From: Macrosoma leucophasiata
Taxonomy: Eukaryota; Arthropoda; Insecta; Lepidoptera; Hedylidae
Reading direction: 5' to 3'
DNA length: 64,000 bases
Assembly: GCA_036365455.1 (NCBI GenBank)
Contig: JAWQUS010000011.1
Span: forward strand, 3,616,001-3,680,000
Positions within the stretch are counted from its first letter, which is position 1, and the number at the start of each line of letters is the position of its first letter. This document shows, one piece after another, positions 38,301-50,300 of this stretch. The translations under genes were made by a program, and so were the position numbers. A model generated the notes under the pieces. The model searched no databases. It was not told where the DNA came from and saw nothing but the letters and a program-made list of their open reading frames with translations.

Positions 38301-41300
38301 CTTTATTGAAAAGTAAAGTCACAGAGAACCTCGCGGGCAATCTGGCCTTTAAAATTTAATCATGTAAGTGGTGTTGCAGATCAAAGACTACACAGATACT
38401 GTTTTATCAAAGTTGCCTTTGCCTTCTACGTTTTAAAGCTTACTCCGGCGAATATACCGGCAAATAATAGAGAGCAAAAAGAAAGAAAGAATGTTAATTT
38501 AATACACCCAAGACACATGAAAAAAGTTAAACAAAATGATAAAACATATAATATTTTAATGATAACTAATGGAATAGATTCATAAAAAACAGAATACGGG
38601 TCCGATATTATAATATGAAAGTAGGTATATAATATGTATATCATTGTTGGATACTTATCCATTAGTGTTGCCGTAGACAGGGGTCTTCGGTCCTGTATTT
38701 GCTAGACTAAGGGCTATATTTCATCGGGACGCCATGGCGGCGCAACCAGTCGCACCACGACCTCTAGTGGTGGCTCGACCAGCATGGCGTAGCATTCTGT
38801 CCTGGCGCCCGAGCTGGTTGCATCGCCAAATTGGTTGGGCAAACAAACGGACACCAGGTGAGTAATTCTCTAAAGAGCTGTATGTAAACATTTTGTTGGT
38901 TGCGTCGCCATGATGTCCCGGTGAAATAACAAAAACATAAGAATATACTGTATAACTTTGTGTGGCTATTTAAGATGGAAAATAAACAAATTTTATTTTT
39001 ATTTTTATTAAATATAGCCCCTAAGGTTGGCACTGGTTTTCAACCGTAGGTAACCCTGAGCTGGGAACTTCCGGATAACAAGACAAATTGAAGTGGCAAA
39101 CAGCATACAGCACATTGATGGTAAATTAATACTGTAGCCTATAAACATCTACATAAAAACCAGAGATTCCAATGTAGATGCGTTGCCACTCCTGAGGTCT
39201 AAGTTGTATTCTCTGTAGGTACCTCTGCTAGAAATTACATTACGCTGAGCACTACCATTTAGCGGCAAGTAAATTAGGTAATACGGTGACGCTTACGCCC
39301 GCGAGCTCCATCACTTGATCTCTACCATTTTTTATATCCAAGCTCTTTTTGGCAAAATTAAAAGTGACAAGACAACTATTGCAAGATTTTTTTTGTCTCG
39401 CAATTTAACATGTGATATTGGTGTTTCCAGGTAGCAACGAAGCTGGACGACATTTATAAGACTGGAAAGCTAGCGCACGCGGAACTTGACGAGCGTGCGT
39501 TAGACGCCTTAAAAGAATTTCCATCCGACGGTGCTTTAAGTGTTCTTGGACAATTTTTAGACTCAAATCTCGAGCATGTATCTAATAAGAGTGCTTATTT
39601 ATGTGGAGTCATGAAGACCTATAGGTGAGTTTACTTTTTATATAACTACTAGCGAAACAATTCTCTACCTGTGGAAGAAAATTCTTCCGCAAGTAGTCAA
39701 CCGAAAAACGGTCAAACCATTCCAATATGGGCAGCATCGCCCTGCGATAAAACTACTGCCACTGCGATCGCCAATCCCCTTGCCAAACGTGGCGATTGTG
39801 GCATATCCCCCTTTGAGGAAGCTTTGGTCCAACAGTGGACATCTTTCGGCTTGAATAGGACTCGAGATACAATATTTGATTTCGAACGCCCAAAACAGTT
39901 TAATTATTAGGGACGCAGGATCTCAGGACTCGTAACTCACTAAGCCACGGAACATTTTCTCTGCTTATCAGAAATGTTGGGCGACGACGGCCAAATGAAT
40001 GTAACTGGGTCATCTCGAAAAATTATTTCGACACTTATCTTTCTCGCGACTCGCGGCTCGCTTCGATGACAATGCTCTGTTGTCGTCGCGGTGGATTTTC
40101 TTAAGGAAAAGTGAAATAGCGACTTCTTCTTTTCAGGTCTAAAAAAATCTATAAATAACTCCCATAAATTGTTAATAATAGCTTAAATTACCTGTTTCGT
40201 TAGTAATTGTACCATTTAAAAGGCTTATTTTCAAATGCACGCGGTCCTCCAACCCACATTTTTTTAATATATTGAAGGTGGCAAACAAACATGCTGTTCA
40301 CATTGATGTTAAATGATGACTGCTCCACCGCATTATCTCTATCTACCGCCAAATGGTAGTGTGAGCACTATCGTGTTCCGGTTAGATGGTAATGCATCAC
40401 TTAACATCAATGTGCAGCAGGATTGTTTGCTACATTCCCTTCACAAAAAAAATACACAGTTTAAAGTTAATGACTCCAGAACATTTTACGCTCAAACCGC
40501 GAATACTAATACGTGGGATCAGGTGTTTAAATTGCAACATTGGGCCGTTGAAACGCACAGATTAGATAACAAGTGGTCATTATACTCCGTGCAATACGAC
40601 ACACGCTGTTTGCTCACTTCTGTGAACATATTCCACAATATGCCCCTTCTGACCTTGGTCAATGTACATTATATAAAGATGCAGATGATAAATGACAAAG
40701 AACCGAACGCGTCCAAAACCCGACGAAGCAAGTATTAGGAGAATCGGAATAATCGTATTGCATTATCAAATACCTATGAGTTGATCAAATTAGTTCCTGA
40801 ATTAATTTATATTCTTTATGAAAAAGAAAAATTACAAAAGAAAGATACTTTTTACTGGTGGTAGAGCTCCAGTGACGGAGCTCGCGGGCGTAGGCACCAC
40901 CGCATTACCTAATATACTTGCCGCTAAATGGTAGTGTTCAGCACTATCGTGTTCCGGTCAGGAGGTAATGTACGGCCCTGTAATTTCCGGCACAGAGGCA
41001 TAACACCTTAGGCCTCAGAAGTGGTAACGCATCTGCATTTTGACCACTGGTCTTTGTGTGGGTGTCTATAGGCTGCAATCATCGCTTAACATCAATGTGA
41101 ACTGTATGCTTGTTTGCCACTTTTAAAACATAAAAAAAAAAAAACTTTCTTAAAGTCATTTAAGATTATCTCCATGACTAACTATAACACAAAGTAAAAA
41201 AGATGTACCTAATAATAAATTTGAATCTAGGCCAAAATTTCATAAAGTCGTTTGTGATTAAAAATTTAACAAAGCAAGTTGAATATAAAAACCCGTAACT

Positions 41301-44300
41301 TCACGCCTGTAATCCCCGAAGGGATAGGCAAAGGTAAATGGGTGCATTCAAGCATACATGCAAACATCCTCGATTTAACGGTTACGTTTTGGCCCATGTA
41401 ACAGGTGGCGAGCCTGTTGACATCCGTGCCCGCCATCACCAAACTCCGTGGTACTGGCAAACTTCCAGAGAATGTAAAACTCCCCAAAAGAACCAGTGAC
41501 AAAGTATTTTTACACCGTTATATCTGATGGCCTCTGACCCTCTGACCCTCATGACCCCCAGCGTAGTAGTAGTGGCCTGCTACCACTATGCTACTGAGAA
41601 AATTAAATATTATATTCACGTATTCTATGCGTGTATAGGTCGCGCCACGTAAAAAGAACGCTGGCGGTCAAGCTGCGCGTCATGTGTTTTTATTTCATTT
41701 TATGTTATTCTATGTAATATAGTTTTCAATCTGCCTACCAATACACGAAACCGCAAGCGAAAGCTAGATCAAAAATAGACCAATAGGGCTAGTACTTTCG
41801 TGCGCGAGTGTACCGATGCGCGAACACATCCCTTCTACTTTCTTCCAGCGTTCTTTTTACGTGGCGCGACCTATATACTTACTTTCGTCAATATATAACC
41901 ATCAATCACTTTAATTATAAGACAAAGAAACGAAAGCTAGTTACGTATAATAAAGGAACGTAAACTGACATGCACGATTTTCCCGCTGCAATGAAAGCCG
42001 ATGAACGTCGTACAATTTGAACAATTTATTACTTTTTGTTACATATAATAATACAGTATCTTACAAGAAATATTGCGCATGGAGACTTCGGCTTATTTCG
42101 GGTCTTAGGAACATTAAGCCTGGGTTGAACCAAGATACTACTACTACGCTGAGGTCCTGGGTTCGATTCCCGGGTGGAGGGTTATCAGAGATAATGGTGT
42201 AAAGTCCTTTATCTCTGGTTCTATTGGGATTTTTCCATTTTCTGAAAATTTCCCAGTACCTCGAAATTTGGTAATGTGCCCGGAGATGTCAATAGGCTCG
42301 CCACCTGTTACATGGGCCAAAACGTAACAGGTGGATCGTGGGTGTTTGCATATATGCTTGAATAAAAAATAAAAAAAATTAAATACGCATACACTCACAG
42401 CCCCACAGTAGGTATAAAACCGGTGTCGTGGACGCCGTTACATACAAACAACACATACACAAACACCCAGACCCGAAACAAATATCTGTAGGCCATACCA
42501 ATATTTGTCCCGGTGCGGGGATCGAACCCGCGACCCTTCGAATCAAACGGTCAACTCACACCGCTGTACCAACCGGGTCGTCACATGCATGCATGCATTT
42601 ACCTCTGCCTACCCCTTCGGGGATTACAGGCGTGAAGTTACGTTGCACCAACATATTTGTTAAAGTGCAAAAGCCAGTGTGCAACAGAGATATCCCTCGG
42701 TGTTGCAACAAAATATTTGTTTAAGCTATGGTTTTTGTCAAATTTAACAATAACAGTTTTGACGTTCAAATGGTGTTACGTTTTTTAAATGGTGCAACTC
42801 ATTTTTAACTTAACCGTACTTTAACCAATGTAAAGTAAGATTATGCAACCCAGCCTATTATTTTAATGTAATAATGCATTTTCAATAGTCATTATTTTAA
42901 ACCTGGTTTTAGACACTCCGTAGTCTTGAGAGAAATAAACACGCTAACCAACATTTTTTCCTCCAAGAATTTTCTGAGAGCCCTTAAAAGTTCACTCGCA
43001 AGCAGGCTTACATTTGCCTAAGCTTCTTCCCTACATGTATGTTTATACAAAATTGTCAAGCACGATCGTACATGGCCGCATTAACTGTGGGCATTACAAT
43101 GTTAGCTTATGTGTAAATTTTACTGGTGGTAGAGCTCCAGTGACGGAGCTCGCGGGCGTAGGCACCACCGCATTACCTAATATACTTGCCGCTAAATGGT
43201 AGTGGTCAGCACTATCGTGTTCCGGTCAGGTGGTAATGTACGGCCCTGTAATTTCCGGCACAGAGGCATAACACCTTAAGTCTCAGGAGTGGTAACGCAT
43301 CTGCATTTTGACCTTGGTCTTTGTGTGGGTGTCTATAGGCTGCAGTCATCGCTTAACATCAACGTGAACTGCAAGCTTGTTTGCCACTTCTATACCATAA
43401 AAAAAAATGACATGAGTCATTTAGAAGGACATTTAGGCAGTTTGCGAATTTATTCTTCTGACATTCCCTCGGAAGCTTAATGGCAAGAACGTGGAAAGTA
43501 CTGATTACTAACACAGTAGTCCAATTTAAGACCTAAAACTGAGTAGTATCCATCTGGTACCACTAATACTGGTGGTAGAGTTACAGTGACGACGCTCGCG
43601 GGCGTAGGCACCGCCGCATTACCTTATATACTTGCCGCTAAACGGTAGTGTTCAGCACTATCGTGTTCCGGTCAGGTGGTAATGTACGGCCCTGTAATTT
43701 CCGGCACAGAGGCATAACACCTTAAGTCTCAGGAGTGGTAACGCATCTGCATTTTGACCTTGGTCTTTGTGTGGGTGTCTATAGGCTACAGTCATGGCTT
43801 AACATCAACGTGAACTGCAAGCTTGATTGCCACTTCCATTACATTAAAAAACATTCCCTCGGAATCTTAATGGCAGGAACGTGGAAACTACTGCTTACTA
43901 ATACGGTAGACCAATTTGGTACCTAAAACTGAGTAGCATCCATCCATTACCACTAATAACGTTTTCGCAGTTTGCCGCGAGCTTCACACATTGTGGAAAT
44001 TGTATTGCAGATTTCTCTCGCGTGAACTATTATACTAAGGCTGGGTTGCAACATCTTATTATAGCTTTTAACTAATTTGTGTAAGTACTGGTTTAGCAAA
44101 TAATTAGTTGCACCATTTGAAAATTGTCGCCATAACGTCGTCACTTTAACTGGCCGAGCTAGTTAATGTTATATAAATCTCATGTTATAATTAATCTAGC
44201 AACCGAACCTAGGTCTCCCATTCACTATACATGTATTTATGATAACAATAAACAATATCTCCATAGATTGAAAATCACTCCCTCGGACAAATGTCCCTGT

Positions 44301-47300
44301 GATGACACTTCAATTCAAAGCATCCACCGTCTGCTAACTGATTGTCCTCGCTACAGTAACGCTCGCTACACTCACATAAACACATGCAATATGCTCAATA
44401 TAGACCCATTCAAATTAGAAAGCATCCTACAAAAAGAAAGTACAAGAAACACATTCAATCAGTTCACTAAACACATTGTCAACACCTTAAAGCAGTTCAA
44501 CAATACATGAGATATCATCACATAACTAAACTCAAAATACATATCTAACCCACTCTAAACATACCTTTCATCTTGATATTGACCTAAGTCGCCCGTAAAC
44601 CGTAGCGAGGACTTCTGTCAAGTCGTCCACAACATTACTTACTCCTCTTGTTTAATTTATAAAAAGGAGAAAAAAAATAAAAAAAAATATGATAACAATT
44701 TTATTATAAATGAATTGTCTAAACAAAGATTTAATATTGAATTATGTTACCTTACATTTACGTCGCTTTGGTTTCGGGGTTCTTACGGCCAAATACTCAA
44801 ACGTCACTCAAATCTAAGTTGGACTTAAAAGTTTTCTGTCTTTATAAAACACGTTCAAACTATGGAGATAGCACACATTGGAGGGTTGCTCAAAATAGAA
44901 CACACTTAGTGCATGCCGCAGCTAGTTTTTTATTCCACTTGACAATGGCCGTAATTTATAAAATAAAAAAAATACGTAAAGTTGTTTACCTTTGTCTCTA
45001 CACTTCCTCTGTAATTATTTATGTCTAAAGTTTCCATAACAGGACAACTTGAATTGTCTCAGCAGGACAGTATGCGTAGGTGGTTAATATAATTTAAATA
45101 ATAATATGTCTGGTTATATATATATATTATACGCACCATAGTTTCATTATTGTATAGTTTATTACTATGGTCAACATATTATGAGCCTAGCAACATAACA
45201 CAAGAAAGATTTTGTTTCGATATTCGAGATATTATGTTGAATGACTAAAATGGAAGTCTTAATTCCCTAGTGCAATTTATTCTATTTAACTTTAAATGGT
45301 AAAAAACTAATTAATTGAAAAAAATAATTCTGTTTCATTCTATTTAGTTTTTAGGGTTCCGTACCTTAAAAGGAATAAAGGAACCCTTATAAATTCAAAT
45401 CATTTATTTCAAATTGGTCTACAAGGACACTTTTGCATTGTCGGGTTATAAGCTACCTAGAGAGAATGACTTATAATAATAATTCAATAGGTATTAATAA
45501 ATACCATTTTAATAATAATATTTAACCGATACGTGAATCATCAAATTTTTCAATTCCTTCGTAGAAGAAAATATAAATATAGGGTCACTCGTGCGTCTGT
45601 CTGTCTGTCTGTCTGTCCGTCCGTCTGTCACAGCCAATTTGCTCCGAAACTACTCGACCGATTGAGTTGAAATTTGATGAATATATGTAAATTGGTGACC
45701 CAAAGATGAACACGTCAAGTAAAATAATAAATTTTAAACAGGAGGGCCACTTTCGGGGGTAAATCAGAAAATTTAAAAAAAAATCGTAAACTGTGTCGTG
45801 TGACATGAAAGAGGTTGTTGTCAGCATCTCAGATATTTTTTTTTTATAATTTCTGCATAAACAAATTTGAAGTTATTTAAGAAAAACGACTAAAATTGAC
45901 CATTCCCTCCCCCCTATCTCCGAAACGACTGAACTTAAAATTTTGAAAAAAATGTGAAAAATAGTTCTTTGCCTATATATTACTGGAAAACCTTTAAGAA
46001 GTTTGAGTATCCAAATTAAATCGAAAATTCTTAATAATATAACCCCCTCTGCCGGTACCACCGTAACCGCTATGTCCCTGCATTTTAAATCTATAATATT
46101 TTCGAAAATATTTATTTAAATTACGGAACCCTCACCACGCGAGTCGAACTCGCACTTGTCCGGTTTTTAATTAAACATGTACAAAGCGACAGAGGGTACT
46201 CAATATAGTGCACTGTCTTCAGGATATTCCGTAGTCCATTTCGTAAATCTCTTCTTTTGTATTCAATCATATTTTGTAATCTTACTTTAGTTATTCTTGT
46301 ACGCCAAAAATATATGTATGTATCTTCACGCCAAGTCCCTTACGGAGTGAGTAGACAGGCCAAAAAATAGACAATTGTTGACGAAAATGATAATATCAAA
46401 AATGGAAAGCAATAATGTTGTCGACGTGTTTGAATAATCATATTTTATAGATTTTATACCTACAGTCCACGATAAATCATTACGTATACATAAACATTTT
46501 GCAATTTATTGTAGCCGCTATTGCAAGCGTATAAAGCACTTTATAGCTTGACCTGCCATTGACATTTGAAATGCCATTGTCGAAATAAAAAACTAAAAAG
46601 CGTGAAACAAACCAAAAAAAGTGAATAAAACTTGTGACGACCGTGTTTCCAGACAGAAAAGCAGGGCGGGTGTGCAGGGCGCGCCCGTGCTGTCGGCCGC
46701 TGTCCAGGTCAAGGGCCCCGACGAGGAGAAGATCAAACAGATCCTGGCCAGAACTGGTTACACGTTAGACGTGACCACAGGTTTGTTGCCCCTTTTTTAT
46801 CGCGCCACCCTCGCACACACGCGCAATCTTGCGCACCATATGGCATAATATTTAACAAGTACGCGTATGTACCTTTTTTTGTTTTCGTTTTACCTAATTT
46901 TTTCATTGGCATCTGCAGAACGATTTGCTTATTTTGGTATAATTTGATGCCATTTATTAAGTAAATGTGTTAGTTGGAATTTCGATCGGTATTCCAAATC
47001 AATATACATACACATAAATATGTCACGTAATAGGTACTATGTATATATGGAATTCAATATTTCGTACCTATATGTAATGTTTCTTTCTGGCTTATTTTTT
47101 TTTGTCACTTCGATGCCGGTTTACTTTTCACATTATGTCACTTGATTCACTAACAGTTCAATGTTTTAACTAATGCGAAAATTTCAACCTTATCGTCTTT
47201 TTTTACCTTGCGAAACCAATTTACTTTTCACTCAAATTCATAATTTGCTCTTGGCATTGTTTTTTCCTTGTTTGGAATCACTTGGCGTGGTGTCAATTCA

Positions 47301-50300
47301 ATATTATAATGTTACTTAATATTACAATATTACGACGTTGACAATTAGTAGATTGACACTAGAATTCTAGATTCGTAAGTTCTAGCGCATCGTTATTTAA
47401 AAAAAAATATGGAACCTTGTTTGGAATCATCAATTGAATATTTTTAAAGAAAACATTTCAGGCGAGACTCGATCTCGCCGTATCATCTCAACTTCGCAAA
47501 ATGCCAACTTCGCAAAATGCCAACCGCTCGCAAAAAGACAACTTCTCAAAATGCCAACTTCTCAAAACGCCAAATTCTCAAAAAGCCAAATTCGCAAAAT
47601 GCCAACTTCTCACAATGCCAACTTCTCACTGGTAAATATAGTCATTTCAGATTACTTGTATATCATAATAATACGTTAAAACACTTTTGCACATACGTAT
47701 TTTATCAATCCATGTTCGATGCCGGCTTACTTTTACCGAAATTATTAATTACCTGGTTGTTGCCGTTTCAACTTCGTGTTTCTCTTCATTTGGATAATGT
47801 TAGCATCTCTTAATTATCGTGTATTGTAAAATTTAATGTTGAACAATCTTTATTACAATGTTTTGGCTGTGAAAGTTAGTACCTACTACGTAAATTGGAA
47901 ATTTCATTTGGCAAGCAACCTTACTGATCTGGCTGGTAAGGGTTTCAATAATAGTCGAAGCTTTGCCAAAATTGTAATAATGAAAATATATTGTACCTAC
48001 GTATTTAGGCGCTATTTACATTCTATTGTCAATCCACTAAGTGGTTAATACATCTTAGTCTGTTAGTTATATACGTATACTTCATGTGATGTTATCAGAA
48101 CTGTTATGAAATTAACTGTGACCAAATGGGCTAATAAAATAATAACTTTGCTTGTGGTCAAGTGACCGCAAACTCTTGACTTGCGCTCTGATTCATAGCA
48201 GCAACTTACTAGTACATCGAATAAATCAGTAGGTAAATAGGTAACTAAGTTGCTTCGAAATCTTTTATGTAATTTTAAAACAGAAATTGAACAATGATAA
48301 TAATAATTGATTTGTTTTATCATTTGTATGTAGGAATTTTGTAGGAATCCGGAATCTTCACGATACGCTGATCGTATATTCTCATACAATTAACGTATCG
48401 GAAAAGTTGAACAAGTACTAATTTAATGACGTATTGGAATCTTATTAGATTTTATCATTTGTTTATATAATAAGCGCAATTTACTCTTAGCCTAATAAAG
48501 CGTTAGAGTAAAAAATGATTAGTTTTTCAATAGAGTATAACAACATAAAGTTAAAATTTGGAGAAGTTCGAGTGAGGCTGAGTGGCATTCTAACATTCCA
48601 ATATAATTTGTCTTATCGGAAAAGTTCACCAAGCAAGAATTTCTGACAAATTAGATTTTTATTAGATTTAGAAACTCAGGACGGTCATGACAAGATTTGT
48701 CTTTTGTTTTTTTTTTATTGAAAGAATTATATCTTTTCTTTATCTGTACAAATCAATGTATGGGACTCGCCATGTTTTATTGAATAAAAAAGTGACAAAA
48801 ATGAAACAACGTTTACAGGCCAGCGTAAGTACGGTGGTCCGCCGCCGGGCTGGGAGGGCGGCACGCCCGGCGCCGGCTGCGAGGTGTTCTGTGGGAAAAT
48901 CCCAAAGGACATGTACGAGGACGAGCTCATCCCGTTGTTCGAACAGTGCGGCTCCATATGGGACCTGCGCCTCATGATGGACCCCATGACGGGCACCAAC
49001 CGGGGTTACGCGTTCGTCACATTCACAACGCGGGAAGCGACGCAACGGGCCGTCCAAGAGGTTGGCGGGACTTTAGTTTCTCATCGTTCTCGATGTTGCC
49101 ATATCGATGTTGTTTCTTGCGTACCAACTTGTTTCTCATCTGTGGAAATGTCATCATCTATCACGGTTATCTTAACGGTTTCGTTTAATCAATGATGAAC
49201 TCATGGAATGCACGTTTAGTAAAGTCAATCTCTATTGGTGATTGTCAGGTAACTAAATACCGAAAAATAACGAACAAAACATAGTAAATTTGATATGGCT
49301 GCTAAAATGCATAAACTAAACTGATAGTTAGTAATACTAATGAAAAAACGTTCAAAATTAAAAAAAATATATATATAAAGACGTGTGATTATAGTTTTTT
49401 CCAAAGTTATTTGCCTATTTAGATGATGTCATTTTAACATCTAAACTTTTGGCTTTTAATGAGCCAGCTTCAACTTTGTTTCCAAAATGTTAAATGTCTG
49501 TAGAGTTATAAAACATTTTTTTTTTTCAATTCGTTAAACTATAATTAATAGAAAAAATTAAGAGACAAGTTCGTACACGTAATATTGTTGGGTGTTGTTT
49601 CTTGATTAGAGAGTGGTAAATTCGCATTGTAACATCGTGTCATGTTTTCATTTCTAATCAGACCCGGTTTGGTCGGTGTCCTGTAATTCGGTCATTGTTC
49701 GTCTGTTCTAATTTTATCGCATTATTACTAAATTACCACCCTCTTTGCCGGCTCCCCGGTTCTCCGGAATCTGGGACTCGATGCGGATACTGGTGGTGCT
49801 TTGTTTAAATCGATTAATATGATCATATTACTCGATTGCCGTGTTCATTTGTATTGCTCGATTTGAAATGGAATGCAAAATTTATTGACGAATAACGTGT
49901 GGAAATCGTCAAGTGACTATACGTTGATGTTTATTTCTGCCCTCGTAAGCGTTTGTTCTGTATTTATTTCTGATACTGGACTGCTTAACTTTGATTCGTT
50001 GCTCCCCCCTTCCTTTACGACGGCAGACACCTCCCACCAGTATCCGCGTGGATGTTCAAGCACATCTGTAATGCAATACTTCCAGCACAGTGTTATCGCA
50101 ATTTCAAATTTCAAAATTAAACTCAATTGGTAACACTAAATTGTTAATGTCTTATGATATTGGTATGAAATGAAAATACAAAATTCTAATTTGACGTCTA
50201 CTTTCCAGGTGACTCGGCGAATGTTTAAGTATAATCCTTTGAAAGATAAAAATCACAGCACGTTAGCTGCCCGCGGTTTGGTGACTTCACTTGTATATTT

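Noticed and set aside
40313..40738. 141-codon open frame
   Set aside because: It begins within family A fragments and has no recognisable domain; probably chance.
42483..42584. A functional tRNA gene on the minus strand
   Set aside because: Only the A/B box regions are tRNA-like; the sequence continues into a SINE body and sits inside another SINE.
46510..46652. Alternative promoter directly before exon 3 (GCGTATAAAGC)
   Set aside because: A TATA-like word and UTR-like AAAGTGAATAAAACTTGTG are present, but there is no start codon in exon 3 and no further support.
47434..47813. Ser/Asn/Lys-rich frames
   Set aside because: Explained by the ~15-bp minisatellite in intron 3.
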